Source: Verrucomicrobiota bacterium
GTDB lineage: Bacteria > Verrucomicrobiota > Verrucomicrobiia > Limisphaerales > UBA11320
Assembly: GCA_016199985.1 (NCBI GenBank)
Contig: JACQFQ010000032.1
Span: 99,749 to 163,748, forward strand
Length of the DNA stretch: 64,000 bases
Reading direction: 5' to 3'
In this document: piece after piece, positions 53,116-62,661 of the stretch
Layout: each line of letters begins with the position of its first letter
How positions within the stretch are numbered: the first letter of the stretch is position 1
Made by a program: the position numbers and the translations under genes
Notes under the pieces: generated by a model
Database searches by the model: none
What the model was told of the DNA's origin: nothing
The model's input: only the letters and a program-made list of their open reading frames with translations

Positions 53116-54747
53116 GTGACATCCCCCGACGCCGATTCAGAAATCCCCCCGCAGGCTCCAACCTCAGGCAGCCCGGGAGGCGTCGAGCAGCCGCGCAAAC
53201 GCAGGCCGCGCTATCCAGGGAAGAACCCGAGGAAGTTCGAGCATCGATACAAAGAACTGCGCCCCGAGGATTACCCGGCGACGATCGAGAAGGTCACCGC
53301 CTCGGGGAGGACTCCGGCTGGCATGCATCGGCCGGTCCTCCTGCGAGAGGTCTTGGGGATCCTGAAGCCTGCGCCCGGAGAAACGGGCGTGGACTGCACC
53401 CTGGGTTATGGCGGGCACGCGACGGAACTATGGAGGGCGATTCAGCCCGGCGGCGTGCTCATCGCCCTCGACGCGGATCCAATAGAGCTGCCCCGAACTC
53501 AGGCTCGGATGGAAGCGCAGCTGAGCCCTGGCGACAGCTTGCGTTGCCGGCATTCGAACTTCGCCGGCCTGCCGAAGACGATTGCCGGACTGGGCGCGGG
53601 CGGCGTGGACTTTGTTCTGGCGGATCTCGGCGTGTCGTCCATGCAGCTCGACGATCCCGCCCGCGGATTCAGTTTCAAGCAGTCGGGTCCGTTGGACCTC
53701 AGGATGAATCCCGGCAAAGGGCAGTCGGCCGCGGCGTTGATCCGGAGGATCGGACAGTCCGACCTCGAGAAGCTGCTTCGGGACAACGCCGACGAGCCTC
53801 GGGCGGCGCTGATCGCCAATCACATCGTGCGTGCGCGGGAGACGACGAGCTTCTCCACCACCGGGGAGTTGGCCGACGCGATTCGCCGCGCCCTGCGCCA
53901 GCCGCCGCTGCGCTTGGGCGACGATGAAATCAAGTCCGCTCAGCAGCGCGTTTTTCAGGCCCTGCGCATCGCGGTGAACGACGAGTTCTCCGCCTTGGAG
54001 TCGCTGCTGAGGCATTTGCCGTCGTGCGTGAACCCGGGAGGCAGGGTGGCGATCCTGACTTTTCACTCGGGCGAGGATCGACGCGTGAAGCGCGCCTTTG
54101 AGGATGGATGGAGACGCGGGCTGTATTCGGAGATCTGCGACGAGGTGATCCGACCTGGCGCCGAAGAGCGGCATGACAATCCGCGCAGCTCATGCGCCAA
54201 GCTTCGCTGGGCGATGCGCAGCGCGCGCCTGGACTCGATTCCCATTTCCGGCGCGACCGTCATCGACGTTCCCGAGCAGCCTGGGTTGGAGTTCCGCGAT
54301 TCCGAGATCCACGGCAAGGGCGCTTTCGCCCGCGTCCCTGTTCCCTCGGGAACCCGGGTCATCGAGTACGTCGGCGAGCGGATCAGCAAGGAGGAGTCGC
54401 TGCGTCGATGCCTCCAGGAAAACGAATACATTTTCAGCCTGGATAAGGAGTCGGACCTCGACGGCAATGTCTCCTGGAACCCGGCCCGGCTGATCAATCA
54501 CAGCTGCGACCCGAACAGCGAGAGCATCCACGCCGACGGGCGGATATGGATCGTCGCCATCCGCGATATTGCGTCCGGCGAGGAGGTGACGTTCAACTAC
54601 GGCTTCGATCTCGAAAGCTACCGGGATTACCCGTGCCGCTGCGGCGCCGCAAAGTGCGTGGGCTTCATTGTCGCGGAGGAATTCCACGAGCACGTTCGCA
54701 ATCAACGGCTGTTGGCCGGGCAGGCGAAACTGTCCGAGGGCGCGTAG
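53116..54747 (+). CDS. rsmH: RsmH (16S rRNA m4C1402 methyltransferase) fused to a C-terminal SET domain
   Basis: The GTG at 53116 gives 543 residues; the first ATG (53320) would remove a basic segment (RKRRPRYPGKNPRKFEHRYKEL at about 27-48) that I believe is shared with other Verrucomicrobiota RsmH. RsmH core: GMHRPVLLREVL (69-80), SAM motif VDCTLGYGGHA (92-102), FVLADLGVSSMQLDDPARGF (166-185), LDLRMNP (194-199) and LTFHSGEDRRVK (314-325). From about 392 to 520 an intact SET domain follows: YVGERIS, LINHSCDPN (459-467), GEEVTFNYGFD (488-498), with post-SET Cys at 507, 509 and 514. RsmH alone is usually about 300-330 residues. The SET half predicts protein-lysine methylation; the target is unknown. 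Confidence 0.92.
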   Translation: MTSPDADSEIPPQAPTSGSPGGVEQPRKRRPRYPGKNPRKFEHRYKELRPEDYPATIEKVTASGRTPAGMHRPVLLREVLGILKPAPGETGVDCTLGYGGHATELWRAIQPGGVLIALDADPIELPRTQARMEAQLSPGDSLRCRHSNFAGLPKTIAGLGAGGVDFVLADLGVSSMQLDDPARGFSFKQSGPLDLRMNPGKGQSAAALIRRIGQSDLEKLLRDNADEPRAALIANHIVRARETTSFSTTGELADAIRRALRQPPLRLGDDEIKSAQQRVFQALRIAVNDEFSALESLLRHLPSCVNPGGRVAILTFHSGEDRRVKRAFEDGWRRGLYSEICDEVIRPGAEERHDNPRSSCAKLRWAMRSARLDSIPISGATVIDVPEQPGLEFRDSEIHGKGAFARVPVPSGTRVIEYVGERISKEESLRRCLQENEYIFSLDKESDLDGNVSWNPARLINHSCDPNSESIHADGRIWIVAIRDIASGEEVTFNYGFDLESYRDYPCRCGAAKCVGFIVAEEFHEHVRNQRLLAGQAKLSEGA

Positions 54748-54769
54748 CGGATTTCCGGTTCGGCGTCGC

Positions 54770-56356
54770 TCAAGGATTCGAGTCGGGCCCGAACCCCGGC
54801 TTCCACTTCTTCGGCGGGCCATCGACGTCGTCCTTCGGCTGCGCGAGCGCGAACTCGTCGTGATCCTCCAGCTCCGCCCTCAGCCGCGACAGTTCGGCCT
54901 TCAGCTCCGCGATCACCGACTTCATCGACGGGTCCTCGTATCGATTGTTCATCTCCTTGGGATCCGTCTTGAGGTCGAAGAGCTCCCATTGCTGGCGGCT
55001 CCAGTAGTGGATGAGCTTGTAGCGATCCGTGCGGACGGCGTAGTGGGCGCGGGTGTTGTGGTGCCCCGGATCGTGGTAGTAGCGATAGTAGAAGCTCCGA
55101 CGCCAATCCGGCGGGGTTCGTCCCCGCAGCACCGGGAGGAGGCTGCGTCCCTGCATGTCAGATGGAGTTTCAAGGCCCGCCGCGGACAGGAATGTCGGGG
55201 CGAAGTCGGTGTTGATCACAAGCGCCTGGCTCGAGCTTCCGGGTCGGATCACTCCTGGCCACCGAATCAGGAACGGCATCCGCGCGGACTCCTCGTAGAA
55301 GAAGCGCTTGTCGTACAGCCCGTGATCTCCGAGGAAGAATCCCTGGTCGCTCGTGTAGATCACGAGGGTGTTCTCGCGCAGGCCCTGGGCGTCGAGCCAC
55401 TTCATCAGCCGGCCGACGTTGTCATCCACGCTCTGAACGCAGGCAAGGTAATCCTTCATGTAGCGCTGGTACTTCCAGCGCTCGAGGGCCGCCCCTCGCA
55501 GCACATGAGTTCCTCCCCGCTCGTCTTGCAGTTCCACCTCGGTGGGCTTGAAGTTCAGCCACGCCTGCTTGTTGGTCTTGTCGAGGCCGGGAGGCGGCGT
55601 GAGCTTGAGGTCGAAGCGCGTGAGATCTCCGAAGACGGTTTGCTTTTGCTCGCGAAGCGCGTCGGTCCGCGTGGCGTAGTTGTCGCGCAGCGTGTCGGGC
55701 TCGGGTATGTCGCGTCCCGCGAACTGCTCTCGATGGCGCGGGTCGGGGGTCCACTCGCGATGGGGCGCCTTGTGATGCACGAGCAAAAAGAACGGCTTGT
55801 CGGCGGGGCGTTCCTTCAGGCACTGCTCCGCGAGCTCCGTGATGACGTCCGTCACATAGCCTTCGTAGACCTTCGCGCCGTCCCGGTCATAGAGGACGGG
55901 GTTGATGTATCGGCCTTGTCCCGGAAGGATTTCCCAGCGATCGAATCCCGTGGGGTCGCTCCCCAGATGCCACTTGCCGATCAGCGCGGTGTAGTATCCC
56001 GCGGCCTGGAGATACTTCGCGATGTGCGGCTGCGCGCCGTCGAACGAGTTGAACACCGGGGATCCGTTCTTGTGGCTGTACTTGCCGGTGAGGATGGTCG
56101 CCCGGCTGGGCGTGCAGATGGAGTTCACCGCGTAACAGCGATCCAGGCGCATGCCCTCGTTCGCGAGACGATCCAGATGCGGCGTTCGATTGACGCGGCT
56201 TCCATAGGCGCTGATGGCGTGAGCCGCGTGGTCGTCCGACATGATGAACACAATGTTCGGCCGCTTTGCCGGGGCGGCGGCGTGAGTCGGTGTCGAAAGG
56301 AAGAACCAGCACAGAGCGATTGTGAAGGAGCGCAGGAGTCGCGTCGATGGGAGCAT
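54770..56356 (-). CDS. Exported sulfatase (arylsulfatase family)
   Basis: The 528-residue protein has a signal peptide (cleavage after HAAA, about residue 28), then RPNIVFIMSDDHAAHAISAYG with the metal-binding Asp pair. The CTPSR formylglycine motif within NSICTPSRATILTGKY is near residue 80, with GKWHLG near 125 and TSDQGFFLGDHGLYDKRFFYEESARMP in the C-terminal half. The Cys is the residue converted to formylglycine. It acts on sulphated glycans outside the cytoplasm; PVC bacteria often carry many. The formylglycine-generating enzyme is not in the window. Convergent with rsmH. Confidence 0.95.
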   Translation of the reverse strand: MLPSTRLLRSFTIALCWFFLSTPTHAAAPAKRPNIVFIMSDDHAAHAISAYGSRVNRTPHLDRLANEGMRLDRCYAVNSICTPSRATILTGKYSHKNGSPVFNSFDGAQPHIAKYLQAAGYYTALIGKWHLGSDPTGFDRWEILPGQGRYINPVLYDRDGAKVYEGYVTDVITELAEQCLKERPADKPFFLLVHHKAPHREWTPDPRHREQFAGRDIPEPDTLRDNYATRTDALREQKQTVFGDLTRFDLKLTPPPGLDKTNKQAWLNFKPTEVELQDERGGTHVLRGAALERWKYQRYMKDYLACVQSVDDNVGRLMKWLDAQGLRENTLVIYTSDQGFFLGDHGLYDKRFFYEESARMPFLIRWPGVIRPGSSSQALVINTDFAPTFLSAAGLETPSDMQGRSLLPVLRGRTPPDWRRSFYYRYYHDPGHHNTRAHYAVRTDRYKLIHYWSRQQWELFDLKTDPKEMNNRYEDPSMKSVIAELKAELSRLRAELEDHDEFALAQPKDDVDGPPKKWKPGFGPDSNP

Positions 56357-56380
56357 GGTCCGGGCACCATCGAAAGGCCT

Positions 56381-56420
56381 TCCGAAAACCGCAATCCGAA
56401 AACCGCAATCCGAAAACCAC
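56381..56420. repeat. 14-bp tandem repeat upstream of the sulfatase
   Basis: TCCGAAAACCGCAA is present twice exactly (56381-56394, 56395-56408), followed by a partial third copy to 56420. It lies in the short gap between mscL's terminator and the sulfatase start. Confidence 0.7.
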
Positions 56421-56428
56421 GGGCCGGA

Positions 56429-56458
56429 AAAGAAAATGAGCCCGGGAGAACCCCGGGC
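56429..56458 (-). terminator. Rho-independent terminator of mscL
   Basis: On the minus strand the stem GCCCGGG (56458-56452), loop GTTCT, CCCGGGC (56446-56440) is followed by TCATTTTCTTTT. It lies about 45 bases downstream of the mscL stop. Confidence 0.7.
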
Positions 56459-56502
56459 CCATGTGTTCGCGGGAAGGCTTCGAACGGAAAGCCTGGCGGA
56501 AA

Positions 56503-56934
56503 TCAGCGCGCTTTCAGCAGATCGCGAATCTCGGCGAGCAGCTTCTCCTCGCTCGTTGGCGGCGACGGCGGCGGGGGCGCGGCAGGCTGGGCCTCCTCCT
56601 TCTTCTTCAAGTTGTTGATCGCTTTCACCATCATGAAAATGCAGAACGCCAGGATGATGAAATTGATGACAACCGTGATGAAGCTGCCGTAGGCGAATAC
56701 CGCGCCTCCCTTCCTCGCTTCAGCCAGGGCGAGCTTCGAGTCCTGACCCGACAAAGGGATGAACAGGTTGTTGAACTCGGCGTTGCCGATCGCCTTGCCA
56801 ACGACGGGCATGACCAGATCATCGATCAGCGAGGTGACGATCTTGCCGAAAGCCCCTCCGATGATTACGCCCACCGCCATGTCGATGACGTTGCCCTTGA
56901 TGGCGAACGCCTTGAATTCAGAGATGAATCCCAT
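56503..56934 (-). CDS. mscL: Large-conductance mechanosensitive channel MscL
   Basis: The 143-residue protein has [40 protein letters not shown] (TM1 and pore constriction) and [28 protein letters not shown] (TM2). A Pro-rich linker and C-terminal helix [15 protein letters not shown] follow. It releases solutes on hypo-osmotic shock from the inner membrane. A convincing terminator follows at 56429-56458. Confidence 0.97.
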   Translation of the reverse strand: MGFISEFKAFAIKGNVIDMAVGVIIGGAFGKIVTSLIDDLVMPVVGKAIGNAEFNNLFIPLSGQDSKLALAEARKGGAVFAYGSFITVVINFIILAFCIFMMVKAINNLKKKEEAQPAAPPPPSPPTSEEKLLAEIRDLLKAR

Positions 56935-56979
56935 ATTGGAGTCCTTTGAGTGGTTTTGTGCGCGTCGTATCCGGGAACT

Positions 56980-57732
56980 CTAGAACTTGTAGCCGATGCC
57001 AGCCACCAGCTTCAGGTCGTTCTTGAGGCGGCCGGGCACGGGTTCGTTGTCGTAGCTGTCCTGGAGATATGTCCGGAAGCTCAGCTTCTTGGTCAGCTCG
57101 GTCTCCAGGCCGATCTCGGTGTTGAGGATGTAATTCTTGAAGTGGTCGACCTGGGGCAGGAGTTCGGCGGTCTGCCAGACGCGAGTCTTGTCGTTGATCT
57201 TCCGCTCGTATCGCTCGGCGACGCGCAGGGTGAAGTAGTTGTTGATTGTGTGATTGCCGAGCTTCTCGCGGATGAAGCCCGGACCGACTTCGACGCTCAG
57301 CGACTGCTTGGCGTCCTTCAGCAGGTAGTAGCCAAGACCGGGGGAGAGCGCCAGGCGGTATTCGATGTCGGCGATCGCGTCGTGGCTCACCTCCGCGCGG
57401 CCATAGGCGTAAAGGCGCTCGGTGATCAGTCGGTTGTACTGTCCGAACATGCGGCCGAACTCCGTGTTTTTCACGCCATTGTTCTGTCCATACGCGCCGT
57501 CCAGGCCGAGACGCAACTCGTTCTTGTCCCATTTCTTTTGCGCGAGGAGGCCCGCGGTGAAAAGCAAGGTGCGGCTGTTGCCGCGGGTGACCGTCGCGCC
57601 CGCGGTTGCCGATGTCTCCCAGCCCGGAGGCGCGGCGGGGGCTGGGTCCGCGGCAAGGGCCGCGAGCGCTGGGGAAAGAATCCCGGTCGCCAGAATTGTG
57701 AGATACGTCGGGGTCGCTTTTGGCGTTTTCAT
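56980..57732 (-). CDS. DUF481 outer-membrane beta-barrel protein
   Basis: The 250-residue protein has a signal peptide (to about residue 28), then PPGWETSATAGATVTRGNSRTLLFTAGLLAQKKWDKNEL and regularly alternating hydrophobic strands ending in the outer-membrane type terminal Phe (VAGIGYKF). DUF481 (YdiY-like) proteins form salt- or acid-responsive barrels of unknown function. It lies 45 bases upstream of mscL on the same strand, perhaps jointly osmo-regulated; that is inference. Confidence 0.88.
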   Translation of the reverse strand: MKTPKATPTYLTILATGILSPALAALAADPAPAAPPGWETSATAGATVTRGNSRTLLFTAGLLAQKKWDKNELRLGLDGAYGQNNGVKNTEFGRMFGQYNRLITERLYAYGRAEVSHDAIADIEYRLALSPGLGYYLLKDAKQSLSVEVGPGFIREKLGNHTINNYFTLRVAERYERKINDKTRVWQTAELLPQVDHFKNYILNTEIGLETELTKKLSFRTYLQDSYDNEPVPGRLKNDLKLVAGIGYKF

Positions 57733-57949
57733 ATCTTGGTTGTTGGTTGCAGCGCGACGCTGTAGCAGAGCTCATTTGAGACTCCAAGGCATTTCTTGAC
57801 CCCGTGGTCAGTCCTCACCGCGCCTCCGCGCGTCCCCCCTGACGTCCCCGAAACGCTTCGTCACAGACGCCTGATTGAACCGCCGCGAGGATCCGAACCA
57901 TGGCCTGCCGCGTGTTGACAGCCCGGACGCTTCACCTAGTCTTCGCGCC

Positions 57950-58489
57950 ATGTTGCGAAACATCCTTTCTTTTCTCGGACTCGGCTGCGCTCTGGCGCAA
58001 TTCGCGGCCGCCGCCGAGGCGCCCGCGTCGTTCAAAGTCGGCGAGTTCACGTTCGATCGCGCCGCCAAGTGGAACTGGGTGGAGTCGAACTCCCCTATGC
58101 GCAAAGCCCAGCTGAAGGTCGCGAGCGCCGATGGGAAGGAGACATGCGACGCGGTTTTCTACTACTTCGGCCCCGGAAATGGCGGCGGCACGGCGGCCAA
58201 TGTCGAGCGCTGGCTCGGACAGTTCCAGGAAGGCCGCGATAAGCTGGAGTCGAAGGTGGAGGAAACAAAGATCTCCGATCGCCGCGTCACCTTCGTTCAG
58301 GCCCAGGGCACCTACTTGAACGGGATGCCAGGAGGGCCCAAAACCCCGCAGCCGGGGACGATGCTCCGGGGCGCGATTCTGGAAAGCGGCGAAGGCAGCG
58401 TCTTCATCAAGATGACGGGGCCGATTGCGCAGATGAAGAGCCTCGAGGGCGACTTCCGGACGCTGGTCCAGTCTGCCCTGAAGAAATAG
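57950..58489 (+). CDS. Small secreted hypothetical protein
   Basis: The ATG at 57950 (MLRNILSFLGLGCALAQFAAAAEA) starts a clear signal peptide; the longer frame to 57875 does not. The 179-residue product has no recognised family. Segments like VGEFTFDRAAKWNWVESNSPMRKAQLKV and NVERWLGQFQEGRDKLESKVEE suggest a beta-sandwich with an amphipathic helix. It is conserved in style with small exported proteins of PVC genomes, but I cannot name one. Convergent with the TPR gene, 20 bases apart. Confidence 0.7.
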   Translation: MLRNILSFLGLGCALAQFAAAAEAPASFKVGEFTFDRAAKWNWVESNSPMRKAQLKVASADGKETCDAVFYYFGPGNGGGTAANVERWLGQFQEGRDKLESKVEETKISDRRVTFVQAQGTYLNGMPGGPKTPQPGTMLRGAILESGEGSVFIKMTGPIAQMKSLEGDFRTLVQSALKK

Positions 58490-58509
58490 CCGAGGCGTTT
58501 GCCGTCGGC

Positions 58510-61446
58510 TCAGCGCTTCAGCTTGAGCTCCTTCACGCGAGCAACGACCTCCTCGCGCTCTCGCCCGTTCGGTGGCGACTTCTTCAGGAAGGCCTCGTAA
58601 AACTCCAGAGCCTCCTTCTTGCGATTCTGTCGATACGCGATCTCCGCCAACCCGTACAACGCCTGGAACGGCGGATCATGCGTGATCGCTTTCACTCGTT
58701 CGTAGTCCTGTTGCGCCAGAGCGAGCTGGTCGGACTTGTAGTAGCAGATGGCGCGATTGAGCAGGGCCAGCGGGCTGTCCTTCTCGATGGCAAGGGCCTG
58801 GGTGTAGGCGGCGATCGCGTTGGCGTTTTCCTCCATCTGCATGAGGGCCGAGCCATGATTCACCCACGCCGCGAAGCTTTGAGGCATTTGGCGCAGTTCT
58901 TCGCCAATCACGAGATGGGCCTTGCCGAGGAACTCCTTGAACTCATTCGTGCGGCCTTGGCCCAGGGCGTAGTCCGCGCGCTGGAGATAGAGGCCGGTGA
59001 GAGTGCTGTAAGGCAGCTCTTGCTTCGGGTACTTGGCCACGAGTTGCCGGAGCAGCTCCTCGCCCTTAACGAAGTCTCCTTTGCGCGAGGTCGCCCGCCC
59101 CTCGATTTCCAGGATCTCCATGTCGTTGGTCGGATTGGCCAGGAACCCGCGCGACGCCAGCTTCCGGATGTCGTCCACGGCCTGAAGCGCCAGATTGGGA
59201 CGATCCGCCTCCGCCAACAGCTTGACGACGCCCATCAGATACTCGTCGGGCGCCCGGGTGAGGGCGGCGGCTCGGCGCATCATTTGGGCGGACTGAAGAT
59301 ACAGCGACCCGTGGGCGAAGCGCTTCGCGATGACCGACAAGGCCTCCGGCTCGTCCACTGGACCGTTCACCTGAAGCATCAGCTCCGATTGCCCGCTGTA
59401 GGCCTTGAGAAGCTCCTTCGAGCGTTCGCCCAGCGGCATCACGCCGGATTGGTTGGTGCGGACGAAGAGATTGTAGCTCAGGTTCACTTCCGCCGCCGGA
59501 TTGTTGGTGTTGATCACGAGCGCCTGGCGGAACCAGTCGAGGGCTTTGTCGAATTGTCCCTGCTTCTGCAACGCGACTCCCCAGGTGTTCAAGACCCTGG
59601 AGTAGGCCGTCTGGGCAAGAGCGGCGCTATTCTCGATCGTTGAGTTGATCCGCTTCTTCCTGAAGCGGAGGGATCGTTCCAGAACCGGCGCGAATTCGCT
59701 TTGGGCCACCTCGCGCAGAAGCGCGTCTGTCGCGGGAATATCCGACGTCAGCAGGCCGGGCGGATTCGAGACCGATGAAGGGAGAGGCCTGAGTCGATAG
59801 ACCATCCCCGTGGGGATGAGGTAATGGGCCTCGAAGTAGTAGCCCATGCTCGGTTCGCTGTAGAATACCTGGTTCGAAAGAGAGAGGCGGGTGAGGAATA
59901 GATTCACGGCGCCGTAGGGCAGCCGGTTCGTGGCCGGGTAGTCGCGCACCAAGGCGGGCCATCGGTCAGGCATGAGATGGCGCTGGCGTTTGTGGTAATT
60001 CGGGATGTCGAGCGCCGCGGTTTCCACTGGAATGACTTGAGAACGTCGCCCCAGGACAGCGGAGCTCGCTTCGATGAGCTGATGGAACACAGGCGTGTCC
60101 GAGAGAACGATCGAGTTGTCCGGGATGCCCTGGAGCAGTCGCCGGCCGAGGCGGTTCAGCGCGTCGCCTTGAGCGTCCCTTGTCTCGGGGAATGTCGTGT
60201 AGATGAGCAGGCCTGGAATCACGACCAAAGTTGCGGCCAGCAGCGCCGTGACGGCCTGTCCCATTACCAGGGTCGCGCCCGACGGCCGCGCCCATCTCTG
60301 GGTGGGCTTGGTTCCAAAGACCAGGAAGAGATAGCCCGCGTAATAGCCGATGGCCACGGCGCTGAGAAAATGCACGGTGGGCACGCTCGCGCTCCCTGCC
60401 TTGGACGCGATCGCGGCCACGCTGATGATCGAGTCGGCCCCGAAGCGGAGCTGATATTCGAACGCCGCGGCCAGACAGTAGGCCAGAAACGCAACGGCCA
60501 CCAAGTGGGTCATCCACGCCGTGACGGCATGACTGGCCCCGCTCACGTCGCCGCCCGCTTCTCCCCAGCGAAACGCCAGTCCCAGCAAAGGAACAATCGA
60601 GACGGAGCAGAGCAGCAGCGCCGTGACGCGATGGTAGCCCAGCAGCTGATTCTTCTGGATAGCGAGATAGTCGTGGAGCGCGCGCCAGAACCCCTCCGTC
60701 GCCATGTCGGAGGACGCGTAGATCGCCGGGAAGATCAGGTAGGCGAGGAGCCCCAGGGTTCCAAGCAGCGCGAAACGGATGAGGAACCGCGCTTGAAAGA
60801 ACGACCAGCCCTTGAGCCAGGCCGAGGTCGCGAGGAATAGGGGCAGATAGGCGAGCATCGCGAAGTTCTGCGTTATCCCGAGGGCGAAGACGAAGGACGC
60901 CTTCAGCAGCCACCGGTCGCGCTGGTCCACGCGGAATTCCGCCAGCGCCCGGACCACATAGGCGAAGCAGAGCAGGTCGATCAGGTCGCCCGTGTAGTGG
61001 ATCGCGTTGTGCCACACCGGCGCCTGCAGCCCGAAAACCAGCGCGGCCAGCGTCGCGGGAAGCCAGGCCGTTGTCGCGGGCAGGATGCCTCCCGGCTGCA
61101 GGGGCCGCTGCCGCTGGAGCCGGGTCCGCTCCTGTGGGAGGAGGATCACGGTTCGCACCAGCAGGATCGCCGAGAGTGTCGTATAAAAGATCGCGAGCAA
61201 GCTGAACGCCGCGGGCTGGGCTGAAACGGGAAGGAAGGACGCGGGAAAAACGCCCAACCAGTGCATCGTGGGCATCGACAGCGGACGCCACTCCCAGCCA
61301 TTCACATGATGGATGAGGGGCAGGCTCCAGGGACTGAAGGAACTGTCGAGGGTCAGGAGGTAGAGGATCGCCACCAGCGCCACGGCGGCCCAGGGGAGCC
61401 AACGCAGCGGTGAAGGCGATGTCCGCGCTTCATTCGAGATTTGCAT
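58510..61446 (-). CDS. Multi-pass membrane protein with C-terminal TPR region
   Basis: The ATG at 61446 (MQISNEARTSPSPLRWLPW) gives 978 residues; a GTG at 61473 is an alternative. The first roughly 420 residues are strongly hydrophobic with about ten membrane segments, in a layout like PMT/glycosyltransferase-C membrane enzymes (periplasmic loop after TM1 with GWEWRPLSMPTMHW). A soluble region follows, then tetratricopeptide repeats (AYSRVLNTWGVALQKQGQFDKALDWFRQALVINTNN; AWVNHGSALMQMEENANAIAAYTQALAIE). It may transfer a sugar to a partner protein in the periplasm, but the acidic catalytic motif was not confirmed. It follows rlmD by about 36 bases. Confidence 0.75.
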   Translation of the reverse strand: MQISNEARTSPSPLRWLPWAAVALVAILYLLTLDSSFSPWSLPLIHHVNGWEWRPLSMPTMHWLGVFPASFLPVSAQPAAFSLLAIFYTTLSAILLVRTVILLPQERTRLQRQRPLQPGGILPATTAWLPATLAALVFGLQAPVWHNAIHYTGDLIDLLCFAYVVRALAEFRVDQRDRWLLKASFVFALGITQNFAMLAYLPLFLATSAWLKGWSFFQARFLIRFALLGTLGLLAYLIFPAIYASSDMATEGFWRALHDYLAIQKNQLLGYHRVTALLLCSVSIVPLLGLAFRWGEAGGDVSGASHAVTAWMTHLVAVAFLAYCLAAAFEYQLRFGADSIISVAAIASKAGSASVPTVHFLSAVAIGYYAGYLFLVFGTKPTQRWARPSGATLVMGQAVTALLAATLVVIPGLLIYTTFPETRDAQGDALNRLGRRLLQGIPDNSIVLSDTPVFHQLIEASSAVLGRRSQVIPVETAALDIPNYHKRQRHLMPDRWPALVRDYPATNRLPYGAVNLFLTRLSLSNQVFYSEPSMGYYFEAHYLIPTGMVYRLRPLPSSVSNPPGLLTSDIPATDALLREVAQSEFAPVLERSLRFRKKRINSTIENSAALAQTAYSRVLNTWGVALQKQGQFDKALDWFRQALVINTNNPAAEVNLSYNLFVRTNQSGVMPLGERSKELLKAYSGQSELMLQVNGPVDEPEALSVIAKRFAHGSLYLQSAQMMRRAAALTRAPDEYLMGVVKLLAEADRPNLALQAVDDIRKLASRGFLANPTNDMEILEIEGRATSRKGDFVKGEELLRQLVAKYPKQELPYSTLTGLYLQRADYALGQGRTNEFKEFLGKAHLVIGEELRQMPQSFAAWVNHGSALMQMEENANAIAAYTQALAIEKDSPLALLNRAICYYKSDQLALAQQDYERVKAITHDPPFQALYGLAEIAYRQNRKKEALEFYEAFLKKSPPNGREREEVVARVKELKLKR

Positions 61447-61482
61447 CGTAGAGTGTTGGTCGGGCCACTTCACCGCATCGCC

Positions 61483-62661
61483 CTAGGCTTGGCAAGGCGG
61501 CAAAGCGCGCGATGAACGTATATCGGCCACGCACTCGACATGTTGAGTCTGAGGGAACATGTCGATGGGAATGACCTGCCGAAGACCAAAGACACCCTCG
61601 GCGCAGAAAGCGTTCAAATCCCGGGCGAGAGTCGCCGGATGGCAGGAGACGTAGATGACCTGTCTGGGGCGAAGCTCGCGGAGCAACGCGATGATCTCCG
61701 GCGCGCAGCCCGTCCTGGGCGGATCCAGAACCACAGTCGTCCGATCCGGGGGAAAAAGCGCGGTCAGCTCCCCGAACTTCTCCTCCGCGCGTCCCTGGAT
61801 GAACTCGCCGTTCGGTCGCCCCCGTCGAATCGCGTTCTCGCGAGCCGACCGAATCGCCGCGGCGTCCAGCTCGACGCCCGCGTAGCGCTCCATCAGGTCC
61901 GCCAGCTCCAGCGCGAAGAAGCCCACCCCGCAATAGGCGTCGATGAGAAACCGCGATCCCGCGTCCAGGGCGATTTCCCGGACGGCCCGAACGAGATGCG
62001 GCAGCGCGAAGAAATTGTTTTGGAAGAACGAGTCCCGACCGACCGACCATCCCTCGGGCGCCACCCGGAGCATCACCTTGATCCCCCCTTTGGGCGGAGG
62101 ATTCCTTCGTGTGAGCGCCAGCTGCTCGTTCAGCGTGGGCTCCGCGATCGCGCATCGCTCCACATCCACCACGAGACGGCTCTCCGCCTCAAGGAAGCCA
62201 ATGTTGAGCCGCTGCTCGGGCTTGTTCCACTGGCTCCGCACCATGATCCGGTTGCGATAGCCGTACGGTTCCGAGCAGGCGAGCACCGGCGCAACGACAT
62301 CCCCCGAGAATCCTCCGATCCGCTGAAGGAGGTCCCGGACCTGCTTGCGCTTGATCTCCAGCTGGCGCGGGTAGGAGACATGCTGATACTGGCAGCCTCC
62401 ACACAGTCCGTAGTATTCGCACCGCGGCTGGGCGCGATCCGGCGAGGGCTGGACGATCGCCTTCAAACGCGCGCGGGCGAACTGCTTCTTCACCTCTGTG
62501 ACCTCCGCTTCGACGGATTCTCCCGGGATCGTGCCTGGGACGAACACAACGAAGGAGCCGTGTCGTCCGACTCCCTCGCCGCCAAAACCGACGTCATGGA
62601 TGCTGAGAACCACCGACTGCCCCACCTGCGGCGGCTCCCCCGACGATACGAACGCTTCCAT
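61483..62661 (-). CDS. rlmD: TrmA/RlmD-family 23S rRNA (uracil-5-)-methyltransferase
   Basis: The 392-residue protein has an N-terminal TRAM domain (VVLSIHDVGFGGEGVGRHGSFVVFVPGTIPGESVEAEV) and the 4Fe-4S motif CEYYGLCGGCQYQHV near residue 82. The SAM region is LIDAYCGVGFFALELAD near 241 and the catalytic Cys lies in YVSCHPATLARDL near 344. It methylates C5 of a uridine in rRNA or tRNA; RlmD versus RlmCD versus TrmA cannot be settled by sequence alone. Its ATG shares one base with the upstream stop (TGATG), so it is coupled to the DUF3500 gene. Confidence 0.9.
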   Translation of the reverse strand: MEAFVSSGEPPQVGQSVVLSIHDVGFGGEGVGRHGSFVVFVPGTIPGESVEAEVTEVKKQFARARLKAIVQPSPDRAQPRCEYYGLCGGCQYQHVSYPRQLEIKRKQVRDLLQRIGGFSGDVVAPVLACSEPYGYRNRIMVRSQWNKPEQRLNIGFLEAESRLVVDVERCAIAEPTLNEQLALTRRNPPPKGGIKVMLRVAPEGWSVGRDSFFQNNFFALPHLVRAVREIALDAGSRFLIDAYCGVGFFALELADLMERYAGVELDAAAIRSARENAIRRGRPNGEFIQGRAEEKFGELTALFPPDRTTVVLDPPRTGCAPEIIALLRELRPRQVIYVSCHPATLARDLNAFCAEGVFGLRQVIPIDMFPQTQHVECVADIRSSRALPPCQA

